The notes beneath the pieces are model-generated. The model was not told the DNA's origin. It saw only the letters and a program-made list of their open reading frames with translations, and ran no database searches. Source: Actinomycetota bacterium (GTDB lineage Bacteria; Actinomycetota; Coriobacteriia; Coriobacteriales; RUG844). Taken from it: a stretch of 10,318 bases of DNA. The position numbers were made by a program, and so were the translations under genes. Below, piece after piece: positions 1 through 6,214 of the stretch. Position 1 is the first letter of the stretch, and each line of letters begins with the position of its first letter. The DNA lies in assembly GCA_013335845.1 (NCBI GenBank), contig JAAXUU010000023.1:1-10318 (forward strand). Direction: 5' to 3'.

Positions 1-131
1 AATCTCGTTTATGAGGTTTCACCCTGAACGTTTTTTGGCACGTAAGAGATGAAGGGCTGGCTGCAAAAGCCGCGGAGCGCTATGCGCAGTTCATGACCGG
101 GTTGTTGGAAGCGGCCGGCTACCGGGGCTAG
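1..131 (+). pseudogene. C-terminal remnant of a broken or frameshifted gene, possibly LysR-type regulator
   Basis: Frame 3 is open from position 15 to the TAG at 129-131 and encodes 38 residues that read like a real protein end (FTLNVFWHVRDEG, then an amphipathic helix ending EAAGYRG). The same frame has a TGA at 12-14, and no start codon suits such a short peptide. Frame 1 encodes LVYEVSP at 4-24 before its own TGA at 25-27. Joining frame 1 to frame 3 by one frameshift near 18-24 would give a sequence resembling the C-terminal strand and last helix of a LysR substrate-binding domain. I infer a frameshifted or decayed regulator tail, but the window edge hides the rest. It could also be a sequencing error in an intact gene. 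It converges on the next gene with only 12 bp between stop codons and no visible terminator. Confidence 0.35.
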
Positions 132-143
132 GGGATGCACACA

Positions 144-1595
144 TCACCTAGCCTCGAAAAGCCACGTCGACAGCAGCAGAAAACGCACTTCAAACCGGTT
201 GTCGAAATCGATGCCGGTGAGTTCCTGTATGCGCTGTAGTCGATACTTCAAGCTGTTCACGTGTACATGCAGATCCTGAGCCGTCTGCACCTTGTTCTGA
301 GAGTTCAATAGGTAGGAGCAGAGGGTCACAAGAAGCATGCTTCCGTGCTCATCGTCATAATGGCCGAGGATGCCAAGTGCCGGGTGCAGCATGGAACGGC
401 TGAGTTGTTGCGCTCTGAATGCGTTGATCAGGTATTCGAACGCATAATCCTCGCAGCGGAAGATGCCTGCCGTGCCCTCCGAGCACTCAAGGGCAAAAAC
501 CGCTTGTTCGTAGCAGACGCGCAGATCATTCGCCCGCGAGCCCTTCATGGACACCGCGAAACAATGGTGCTCGAACTCGTTTTTCTGTTTTTCCGACCGA
601 GCGAGTTTCTCGTACATCTCGTCTGCGATGACAGCTACCACGCATTCGTCCAACTCCGTTATCAGCCGCGCTCCCAGACTTTGGGTCAGTGAATTGCGTA
701 TGGACTGGATCGCGAGCCGGTCGTGTCGTGTGAGGTGCCTGCAGACTATGACGCGCCAGAGGCCTTCGGGCAGGCAAGATTCGAGGAAGCCCGTGTTCGA
801 GTCGCCGACGGTTCTGCCTCGCAGGGTGTCGGAGAAAATATCCTGACTTGTCCGGGCGCTGCCCTCCGGAAAAAAGAATTCGGCCGCGTGGCCCAGGCAA
901 GACGCGAGGCGCGGTGCCAGTTGGCCGTTCATAGAGGTGAGCAGCTCGTTTTCCTGAAGAATACCCAGAACGCCGACGTTCTGCTCGCCGTTTTTGATGT
1001 AGAGCATCATGACCGGAGCACCGCCTCGATACACGTTCTGCACGAGGACCGGCTTGTCACTCAGGTCGAGGATCAGCTTCCCCTCGTCGTTGAAATACAC
1101 GTCCTGATTGATCGCCGGGTGCAGCTGACCGCTCGAAACGACGTGCTGCCAGTAGGGATCTGCGCTGAAGCCATCGAGGCTCGTTGTCGAAAAGGGTCCG
1201 TGAAAACCGCCGGCCGCAATGGGGTTGGAGATGGCCTCCGATGCGGTTTCGATGATTTCCTGTAGGCTTGCATGGCGCCCCGCTAGCTCGAGCAGACGGC
1301 TCTCCCACGAATTGAAGTAATCGAAGGCGGAGAGCAGTCTGTTGAGAAGCTCGTCGTACTGATATCCGCGGATGAGCATGGTACTGTGGCGGTGGGCGAC
1401 GAGAAACACACCACGATAATACGGGTCAGAGAAGAAATCCTCGGCTTTGCCGAAGAGCACGAAGCTGTCCTCAAGCACGAAATCCTTATCGCTTATCAGG
1501 CGTAAACCTTCGATACAGGGCTCATCCTCTGTGATGGAGACTTCGGGCGTGTAGTCTCTCAGGTACCAGGAAATCATCGACAAGCTCAATTTCAT
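144..1595 (-). CDS. PucR-family transcriptional regulator
   Basis: This 483-residue cytoplasmic DNA-binding regulator most likely controls the divergent URO-D gene. The C-terminal segment, about residues 424-480, is the clearest part. It is a PucR-type helix-turn-helix (YLLNSQNKVQTAQDLHVHVN, then SLKYRLQRIQELTGIDFDN), the signature shared by PucR, CdaR and related activators. Residues about 275-395 resemble the degenerate GGDEF-like CdaR domain that precedes it in this family. Residues about 180-240 look GAF-like and could bind the inducer, but this is weaker. The N-terminal 120 residues match nothing I recognise. The ATG at 1595 is preceded by AAAGG with 8 bp spacing. PucR proteins commonly activate neighbouring catabolic genes in response to substrate, so co-location with a divergent enzyme gene suggests local control. 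The ligand is unknown. Confidence 0.9.
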   Translation of the reverse strand: MKLSLSMISWYLRDYTPEVSITEDEPCIEGLRLISDKDFVLEDSFVLFGKAEDFFSDPYYRGVFLVAHRHSTMLIRGYQYDELLNRLLSAFDYFNSWESRLLELAGRHASLQEIIETASEAISNPIAAGGFHGPFSTTSLDGFSADPYWQHVVSSGQLHPAINQDVYFNDEGKLILDLSDKPVLVQNVYRGGAPVMMLYIKNGEQNVGVLGILQENELLTSMNGQLAPRLASCLGHAAEFFFPEGSARTSQDIFSDTLRGRTVGDSNTGFLESCLPEGLWRVIVCRHLTRHDRLAIQSIRNSLTQSLGARLITELDECVVAVIADEMYEKLARSEKQKNEFEHHCFAVSMKGSRANDLRVCYEQAVFALECSEGTAGIFRCEDYAFEYLINAFRAQQLSRSMLHPALGILGHYDDEHGSMLLVTLCSYLLNSQNKVQTAQDLHVHVNSLKYRLQRIQELTGIDFDNRFEVRFLLLSTWLFEAR

Positions 1596-1784
1596 GACGT
1601 AATCCTTTTGTCCGAAACAGCCAAATAGGGGAGCGTAAAAGCGCGGATAATTGCCACTCTCAAACGTAGAAACCGTATTTGATATACATTATCATAGCAC
1701 CCATACCGTTTGATATGCATGCTATCGGCGGCAACATTATAATTCAGATGTCTTCTGCCGAATCGGACAGATTGGAGTTGTCTA
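1596..1784. promoter_or_regulatory. Divergent promoter region with two operator-like near-repeats
   Basis: This is the 189-bp gap between the PucR-type regulator and the URO-D gene. Two similar sequences start ACCGTATTTGATATACAT (from 1672) and ACCGTTTGATATGCAT (from 1705). Each carries a GATA/TATC inverted pair: TGATA-TACAT-TATCA at 1680-1694, and GATA-N7-TATC at 1712-1726. The shared TTTGATAT cores lie 31 bp apart, close to three helical turns, so proteins bound there would face the same side. A perfect TATAAT (1738-1743) sits just downstream for the plus-strand gene. Its only -35-like hexamer, TTGATA at 1710-1715, is 22 bp away, which is too far for an unaided promoter. This suits an activator-dependent promoter. 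GGAG at 1773-1776 is the ribosome binding site for the ATG at 1785. I saw no clear minus-strand promoter. Confidence 0.55.
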
Positions 1785-2897
1785 ATGTCTCTTTACGAAG
1801 AAAGGCTTAAGCGCACGCTCGACGCCATTCATATGAAGAAGGTCGACAAGATCCCCTTCTCCTACAGTGGTCCTGCCTACATGGCCCGTGCTCAGGGCTA
1901 CAACATGACCGAGTTCACGACGGACTTCGACAAGGCCGCTGATGCAGCGGTGGGATTCTGCCTCGACCATTCGGGTATCGACTCGCTTCATTCGCCGCAG
2001 TTCTCGCCCTACGCGGTTTCGGTCCTGTGGCTCTCACAGGTCAAGCGTCCGGGCTACGAGCTCGGCGACGACGAGCTCTGGCAGCTCGATGAAAAAGAGC
2101 TTATGACGCTCGACGATTACGAAATCATCGTCCGCGATGGATACGGCCCCTGGCTCGCCAACTTCATGCACACCAAGCTCGATGATCCTCTGGAGAAGAT
2201 GGCTTCGTTCATCGCCGCCGCGCCCAACACATTCGGTCGCTGCGCGATGGAGGCGCAGGTTCCCGTCATGAACGCTGCCACTGCGTGCGCACCTATCGAG
2301 GCCTTCTGCGGTGCTCGCCAGATGACCAACTTCTTCTTCGACCTCATGGATGAGCCCGAGCTCGTCAAGGCCGCCATGGACAAGGCATTCGAATTCAGCT
2401 ACGCCGGTTACGTAGGCCAGCTCGAAGCCCTGCATCCGCTTGGCGCATGGGTGGGCGGCTGGCGTGCGGCCCCACAGCTCATGAACCACGACATGTTCAT
2501 GGAGTTCGTCTGGCCGTATCTCAAGAAGCTTGTCGAGGTTACCGCCGAGCACGGCACCATTCCCATTCTGCATTTCGATTCCTGCTGGGACAGCGAACTC
2601 GAAACGTTGCTCGAGCTTCCGGAGCGCACCTGTCTGCTCATGACCGACAGCAGCACCGACCTGCGCAAGGCGCGCAATATTCTCGGCGATCATATGGCCA
2701 TCATGGGCGATGTGCCTGCGACGATGCTCGCCTTCGGTACGCCGGACGAGGTCTATGACTACACGACCAAGCTCATCGACGACGTAGGCCCCGAGACCGG
2801 TCTCATCGTGAGCTCCGGTTGCGACTGCCCGCTCAACGCCAATGCGGAGTGCGTCGACGCTATGATTCAGGCGACGATCGACTACCGCATCGCATAA
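1785..2897 (+). CDS. Uroporphyrinogen decarboxylase (URO-D) family protein, probable corrinoid-dependent methyltransferase type
   Basis: This 370-residue cytoplasmic protein has the length and fold signatures of the URO-D superfamily. That superfamily includes HemE and the MtaA/MtbA methylcobamide:CoM methyltransferases. It is probably not HemE, because the N-terminal arginine-rich substrate loop is absent and the context is not heme synthesis. The diagnostic stretch is LHFDSCWDSELETL at about 262-275, followed by LLMTDSSTDL (284-293) and SSGCDCPLNANAE (343-355). In MtaA/MtbA a zinc site is built from one His and two Cys; here His263, Cys267, Cys346 and Cys348 are candidates. Such proteins move methyl groups to or from corrinoid proteins, for example in O-demethylation of methoxylated compounds. 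No corrinoid protein gene is present in the window, so substrate and partner are unknown. It is transcribed divergently from a PucR-type regulator. Confidence 0.9.
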   Translation: MSLYEERLKRTLDAIHMKKVDKIPFSYSGPAYMARAQGYNMTEFTTDFDKAADAAVGFCLDHSGIDSLHSPQFSPYAVSVLWLSQVKRPGYELGDDELWQLDEKELMTLDDYEIIVRDGYGPWLANFMHTKLDDPLEKMASFIAAAPNTFGRCAMEAQVPVMNAATACAPIEAFCGARQMTNFFFDLMDEPELVKAAMDKAFEFSYAGYVGQLEALHPLGAWVGGWRAAPQLMNHDMFMEFVWPYLKKLVEVTAEHGTIPILHFDSCWDSELETLLELPERTCLLMTDSSTDLRKARNILGDHMAIMGDVPATMLAFGTPDEVYDYTTKLIDDVGPETGLIVSSGCDCPLNANAECVDAMIQATIDYRIA

Positions 2898-2922
2898 CGT
2901 GGGTGATCCTTTGTGTACTCTC

Positions 2923-2950
2923 AGAGGGCAGCGCGGAAACGTTGCCCTCT
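2923..2950 (+). terminator. Hairpin downstream of the URO-D gene, possible weak terminator
   Basis: A perfect 8-bp inverted repeat, AGAGGGCA (2923-2930) and TGCCCTCT (2943-2950), encloses a 12-nt loop starting 25 bp after the stop codon. The following bases (TGTGCTATGTTTG) are not a proper T-run, so termination may be partial and the GTPase gene could receive read-through. It may instead be an RNA processing or stability element. Confidence 0.5.
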
Positions 2951-2964
2951 TGTGCTATGTTTGA

Positions 2965-2979
2965 CGAAATACGATTTCG
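2965..2979. promoter_or_regulatory. Short perfect hyphenated palindrome just upstream of the GTPase ribosome binding site
   Basis: CGAAAT-ACG-ATTTCG is a perfect 6-bp inverted repeat ending 4 bp before the GAGGAG ribosome binding site at 2984-2989. It could be an operator, for example for a metal-responsive repressor given the downstream metallochaperone genes, or a small mRNA hairpin. Short palindromes arise by chance, so this is a weak call based only on position. Confidence 0.3.
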
Positions 2980-2994
2980 GTATGAGGAGCGATT

Positions 2995-3597
2995 TTGAAC
3001 GGCGTAATCATCATCGGAGGATTCCTCGGAGCAGGTAAGACGAGCGTGCTGCTGCAGTTCGCGCGTCGTCTCACGGAAACCGCCCCCGATAAATCCAATA
3101 GGCTCGCGATCATCGAAAACGAGATAGGCGAGGTGGGCGTCGACGATCAGGCGCTCGGTTTCGGCTATACGGTGGACACCATGCTTTCAGGCTGTGTGTG
3201 TTGCACCCTGAGCGTTGATCTTGTGAACGGGCTGCGCGCGCTGCAAGCGGACCTCGACCCCGACTACGTGGTACTCGAGACGACGGGCGTTGCCTCGCCC
3301 GGTGCGGTGAAGCGCGACATCGTCGAGTTCGCAGGCCTGCCCGTGCGCACCTGCTGTGTGGTCGACGCCAAGCGCTGGCGCAAGTACCGCAAGTGCATGG
3401 TGTCGACACTGCTCGAATCGCAGCTCGTCGACGCCGATGTCATCCTCGTGACCAAGGGCGACCTTGTCGATGAGGAAGAGTGTGCTTTCGTGGAGGAGTC
3501 GGTACGAGAGTTCAATGAGAGCGCAGCGCTCTACTACGTCAACCCACCTGCTGGCATCGAAGCGAGCGTGCTCGACGCGCTACTCGGAGGGATGTGA
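2995..3597 (+). CDS. CobW/COG0523-type G3E family GTPase, GTPase domain only
   Basis: The 200 residues carry all core G3E signatures: P-loop GGFLGAGKT at 8-16, a switch-like ENEIGEVGVD at 41-50, the metal-binding GCVCC (Cys67, Cys69, Cys70) typical of COG0523 proteins, ETTG at 95-98 following a hydrophobic strand, and TKGD (153-156) as the guanine-specificity motif. These GTPases deliver zinc, cobalt or other metals to target proteins, or act in cobalamin metabolism. Most COG0523 proteins are 300-400 residues with a CobW C-terminal domain; that domain is missing here. The start is TTG at 2995, placed 5 bp after GAGGAG. No in-frame ATG or GTG would keep the P-loop. The next gene follows immediately and is histidine-rich, so the two probably work as a pair. 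The client may be the upstream URO-D enzyme; that is inference. Confidence 0.9.
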   Translation: MNGVIIIGGFLGAGKTSVLLQFARRLTETAPDKSNRLAIIENEIGEVGVDDQALGFGYTVDTMLSGCVCCTLSVDLVNGLRALQADLDPDYVVLETTGVASPGAVKRDIVEFAGLPVRTCCVVDAKRWRKYRKCMVSTLLESQLVDADVILVTKGDLVDEEECAFVEESVREFNESAALYYVNPPAGIEASVLDALLGGM

Positions 3598-3602
3598 GGC
3601 TA

Positions 3603-4091
3603 ATGACACACGGACATGGGCACGAACATGCGCGTGTGGCGCACGAGCACGACGAGCATGTCGAGAGCTGCACCTGCGGCTGCCACGACCATGCAGGGCA
3701 CGACTATGAGGGCCGCAACCATGCCAATGAGGACCGCCATCACCATCACGCTCCTGTGGGCGACTTCCTCGAGCTGACCACTCATGACATCTCGCTCGTG
3801 GCATCGTATCGCCTTACGCTGGCGGATGAACTCGAGGCTGCGCGCGACACGATGGCGGGGCGCATTGCCTCCCTGGGATCTGCGGTCGAGGAGGCAGGTG
3901 GGTTCATCGGGCACATCAAGTGCTTCGTCAAGACTCCCGGAGCGGGCTACAAGATCTCCCTGACCAATGCTGTAGACGGCCCCGTCTGCGAGGCCGCGCC
4001 CATCACTTCAACTGTCGCCGAAGGTGTCGCCATCGTCTTCGGGCTCGAGGAGGGTTCATTCGAGGTGCTCGTCCGCATGCACTTGATGTAG
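3603..4091 (+). CDS. Histidine-rich putative metal-binding protein, partner of the G3E GTPase
   Basis: The 162-residue protein has two parts. Residues 1-50 contain 15 histidines, including HGHGHEH and a HHHH run, plus CTCGCH with three cysteines (23, 25, 27). Such a stretch binds zinc, nickel or cobalt in HypB and in the linkers of many CobW proteins. Residues about 52-162 form an ordinary folded domain (KCFVKTPGAGYKISLTNAVD at 106-125, ending FEVLVRMHLM) that I do not recognise and that does not look like the CobW C-terminal domain. The gene starts within a few bases of the GTPase stop. A GTG at 3594 would overlap the upstream TGA; I chose ATG 3603, preceded by GGAGG at 3586-3590 and GAGG at 3596-3599, but the choice is not certain. 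Tight coupling suggests a chaperone complex: GTPase plus metal buffer. The product should be cytoplasmic, with no signal peptide or membrane segment. Confidence 0.85.
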   Translation: MTHGHGHEHARVAHEHDEHVESCTCGCHDHAGHDYEGRNHANEDRHHHHAPVGDFLELTTHDISLVASYRLTLADELEAARDTMAGRIASLGSAVEEAGGFIGHIKCFVKTPGAGYKISLTNAVDGPVCEAAPITSTVAEGVAIVFGLEEGSFEVLVRMHLM

Positions 4092-4122
4092 GCACAACAC
4101 AATGCGATATTACGAAAAAATG

Positions 4123-4153
4123 ATGAGGCGGAACCCGTGGGCTCCCGCCTCAT
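4123..4153. terminator. Bidirectional rho-independent terminator
   Basis: ATGAGGCGG (4123-4131) pairs perfectly with CCGCCTCAT (4145-4153) around a 13-nt loop. TTTT follows at 4153-4156 on the plus strand, and an A6 run at 4115-4120 supplies the T-tract for the minus strand. It lies 31 bp after the histidine-rich gene and closes the GTPase operon. Confidence 0.8.
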
Positions 4154-4348
4154 TTTATGCGGAGAACGCGCTTTTACGTCAGCGCTAGTATCTATGTTGA
4201 GCGTCTCACAGTCCTTCTCCTTTTCGTTATCGGTAGGACACAATTCGATCATCCTTCCTCCGCGGAAAAGGATACGCGTGTACTCATCATATAATCCAAT
4301 ACTTGTATTGCATGAGTTCGTATGCCTTGAAGGCATGGCAAGAAATAA

Positions 4349-4405
4349 AATAGGGAATGCGAGTTCGGAGACCGGGTTCCTGTGATACCTTCGACATTCC
4401 CTATT
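4349..4405. repeat. Perfect 11-bp inverted repeat with 35-nt loop
   Basis: AATAGGGAATG (4349-4359) and CATTCCCTATT (4395-4405) are exact reverse complements. With A4394 bulged out, CGA (4360-4362) can also pair with TCG (4391-4393), extending the stem. No T-run follows, so it is not a standard terminator. It could be a structured RNA element or a DNA-binding site. Confidence 0.5.
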
Positions 4406-4451
4406 CAAACATGCGTACTAAAATCGTACTGATAATTCTTGAAGCCACATT

Positions 4452-4494
4452 ATGATGGTGATAATACTGGTAATGATGGTAATAAATGCAGGTA
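4452..4494 (+). repeat. Imperfect tandem repeat, about 21 bp, two copies
   Basis: The first copy begins ATGATGGTGATAA at 4452 and the second ATGATGGTAATAA at 4473; both end in GGTA. The shared core is ATGATGGT-R-ATAA. No function is evident. Confidence 0.5.
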
Positions 4495-4529
4495 AAACAA
4501 CCCCTGAAACGACAGGTTAAACTTCGGTA

Positions 4530-4601
4530 ATCGAGTGGGAGTGAAATACGCACATATGTTCTCAATACGTGCAGTGTTAGCTCGTTTTATCTGATAGTGC
4601 G
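4530..4601 (+). repeat. Left copy of a diverged repeat bracketing the ATPase-helicase island
   Basis: ATCGAGTGGGAGTGA (4530-4544), AGTGTTAG (4573-4580) and a TATC...TGCG tail (to 4601) recur in the same order and nearly the same spacing at 9354-9419. The middle is diverged and the offset differs by 3 bp. It may be a remnant border or attachment-type repeat, or an unrelated dispersed repeat. Confidence 0.4.
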
Positions 4602-4660
4602 AAATACCATCTGGTCTAACCAAATACATGTTAGGCACATGTAACTTACTCACCAAGCAA

Positions 4661-4710
4661 AATGAAAAACCTCTCTGACGTTCTTCTGTCAGTCAGGGAG
4701 GTTTTTCATT
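4661..4710. terminator. Long bidirectional terminator-like hairpin
   Basis: A 19-bp stem, AATGAAAAACCTCTCTGAC (4661-4679) with GTCAGGGAGGTTTTTCATT (4692-4710), has one G-U pair (4674 with 4697) and a 12-nt loop. The A-rich base on one side and T-rich base on the other fit a terminator acting in both directions. No recognisable gene lies upstream on the plus strand for about 570 bp, so the transcript it would end is unknown. Read the other way, it could insulate the downstream operon from the upstream region. Confidence 0.7.
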
Positions 4711-4810
4711 GCTTCGCAGATATTCCTGCGTGGGGAAACGCATCTCGTGCGTCGAAAACCTGACCGTCAGATGTCACTTTTGTAAAGTTTCAACCATTTT
4801 CTTTTGAGCG

Positions 4811-4863
4811 TTGTTTCTCAACTCCGAAAAAGTTAAAATTATTAAAGTTTTCGGAGTGAAGGG
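4811..4863 (+). promoter_or_regulatory. Promoter of the AAA_14 ATPase gene with an overlapping inverted repeat
   Basis: TTGTTT (4811-4816) and TAAAAT (4834-4839) are spaced 17 bp apart and form a plausible sigma-70 promoter. A perfect 10-bp inverted repeat, ACTCCGAAAA (4821-4830) and TTTTCGGAGT (4848-4857), flanks the -10 hexamer. A bound dimer would block transcription initiation, while the RNA hairpin would lie just before the AAGGG ribosome binding site (4859-4863). Either arrangement suggests repression, possibly autogenous. Confidence 0.55.
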
Positions 4864-4871
4864 AAATAACC

Positions 4872-6143
4872 ATGCTTGTTCCTAGACCACACTATCTTGA
4901 AATGGCGCTGCGTTTCCGCGATACCGACCTGATCAAGGTTGTCACAGGTGTGCGTAGGTGCGGCAAGTCATCCCTGCTTGCCCTTGTTGGAGAGGGTCTT
5001 AGGGCGGAGGGTGTTGAGGAACAGCAGATTGTCTCGCTCAATCTTGAAAGTAAGAGCGTCGAGGTCTCCAACGAAGAAGAGCTGTATGAGTATTTCAAAA
5101 CGCGTCTCCACCCAAACAAGAAGACCTACATTTTCATCGACGAGGTCCAAAAGGCTAAAGGTTGGGAGAACGCCGTAAATGCCATGCGTGTTGACTTTGA
5201 TTGCGACCTGTATGTGACAGGCTCAAACGCATATCTGCTGTCAAGCAACTTGGCAACCTACATATCGGGACGTTACGTCGAGATAAAGATGCTTCCCCTC
5301 GTGTTTTCTGAGTATCTTTCATTTTGCAACATAGCCGCATCGGATGACGCGTTGCAATCCGATATCGCCACCGGCGCGGATGGAAAAGTCTATACAATTG
5401 ATGCACTGTTGGGTAGATATATGCAGTTCGGGGGGATGCCCAAACTAGCCAGTTTGGATATCACGCAATCCGACCACGAAGTTTACATGCGCAGCCTATA
5501 TGATTCCGTTGTCGAGCGGGACGTCATCGCGCGCGAAGGTGACACCTCGCGTAAAGCACTCGGGAGTCCTGCATTATTGCGAAAGATCTGCGAGTACCTT
5601 GCAGACAACGCAGGCAATATCACCTCAAGCAACAATATCGCCAACGTACTCACCGACTCTGGCGAGAAAACTACGGACAAGACGGTGAGTAACTATGTCT
5701 CGGCTTTGGTCGATGCGTATCTTTATTATCCGGTCGTGCGGTTCGACATCAAGGGGAAAGATCTCTTGAGGACAAAACCAAAGTATTACTCTGTTGACAC
5801 AGGAATCAGGAACTATCTGCTGGGTTATCGCCAGTTAGACACCGGACGAATCTTCGAGAACATCGTCTTTCTTCAGCTGCTCTTCGAGGGCTACAGTATC
5901 CATGTGGGCAAACTTTACAGCAAGGAAGTTGACTTCATTGCTTTGCGTGATGGTAGGACTATCTACATCCAAGTCGTTGATGAACTTTTCAGTGAGACTA
6001 CGCGCGAACGTGAGTTGGCGTCACTCCGTTCCATTCGTGATGCCTATGAGAAATGGGTAATCGTAAGACAGGGATCTTACTCAGCAGACATAGAGGGGAT
6101 CCGTATAATCCCAGCTAAAGATTTTCTTCTCGGAAGAACGTGA
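4872..6143 (+). CDS. AAA_14/DUF4143 family ATPase
   Basis: This 423-residue protein has the usual length and order of the ATP-binding AAA_14 plus DUF4143 family. The ATPase half shows P-loop GVRRCGKSS (26-34), Walker B IFIDEVQ (87-93), a sensor-like TGSN (116-119) and SGR (132-134) with Arg134 as a likely arginine finger. The middle carries FGGMP (186-190) and a winged-helix-like region (about 230-285). The C-terminal part holds FEN (328-330), KEVDF (351-355) and YIQV (365-368), a restriction-endonuclease-like core in which the expected catalytic lysine is not obvious. Members are abundant in anaerobes and poorly characterised; links to mobile elements and defence are inferred. AAGGG lies 8 bp before the ATG at 4872. 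The primase-helicase gene follows 71 bp downstream on the same strand, so co-transcription is possible. Base composition is lower in GC than in the genes before 4100. Confidence 0.92.
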   Translation: MLVPRPHYLEMALRFRDTDLIKVVTGVRRCGKSSLLALVGEGLRAEGVEEQQIVSLNLESKSVEVSNEEELYEYFKTRLHPNKKTYIFIDEVQKAKGWENAVNAMRVDFDCDLYVTGSNAYLLSSNLATYISGRYVEIKMLPLVFSEYLSFCNIAASDDALQSDIATGADGKVYTIDALLGRYMQFGGMPKLASLDITQSDHEVYMRSLYDSVVERDVIAREGDTSRKALGSPALLRKICEYLADNAGNITSSNNIANVLTDSGEKTTDKTVSNYVSALVDAYLYYPVVRFDIKGKDLLRTKPKYYSVDTGIRNYLLGYRQLDTGRIFENIVFLQLLFEGYSIHVGKLYSKEVDFIALRDGRTIYIQVVDELFSETTRERELASLRSIRDAYEKWVIVRQGSYSADIEGIRIIPAKDFLLGRT

Positions 6144-6214
6144 TTGCAGCAAAATAGCATTGTGTCTGTTGCATATTGCGTACAGAATAATGGCCAGTCA
6201 AAGTCGGAGTACAA

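Larger units (their letters stand above)
4157..4660. other. Gene-poor low-GC stretch with repeats
   Basis: I find no convincing protein gene in this stretch, which marks the change from GC-rich to lower-GC sequence. It holds a perfect TATAAT at 4290-4295 without a recognisable -35, a long-loop inverted repeat (4349-4405), a 21-bp imperfect tandem repeat (4452-4494) and a segment (4530-4601) with a diverged counterpart beyond the helicase gene. It may carry a small RNA or island-border sequence. Confidence 0.5.

Noticed and set aside
345..1265. Plus-strand open frames opposite the PucR-type gene
   Set aside because: They are antisense frames of a well-supported gene in GC-rich DNA, with no domain signatures or ribosome binding sites.
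2034..2693. 219-codon minus-strand frame opposite the URO-D gene
   Set aside because: Long antisense frames are expected in GC-rich coding DNA; its sequence has no family features, while the plus strand matches URO-D throughout.
3947..4408. Minus-strand open frame of 153 codons between the histidine-rich gene and the gene-poor stretch
   Set aside because: The middle (MIELCPTDNEKEKDCETL) looks mildly protein-like and has a purine-rich stretch nearby. However, the frame runs through a strong terminator stem and on into the opposite strand of the histidine-rich gene, and its first part covers an inverted repeat.
4452..4494. CRISPR-like spaced repeats
   Set aside because: Only two imperfect adjacent copies with no spacers and no cas gene in the window.
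4450..4656. Minus-strand open frame of 68 codons
   Set aside because: No ribosome binding site or recognisable protein character; it overlaps tandem repeats and the bracketing repeat.
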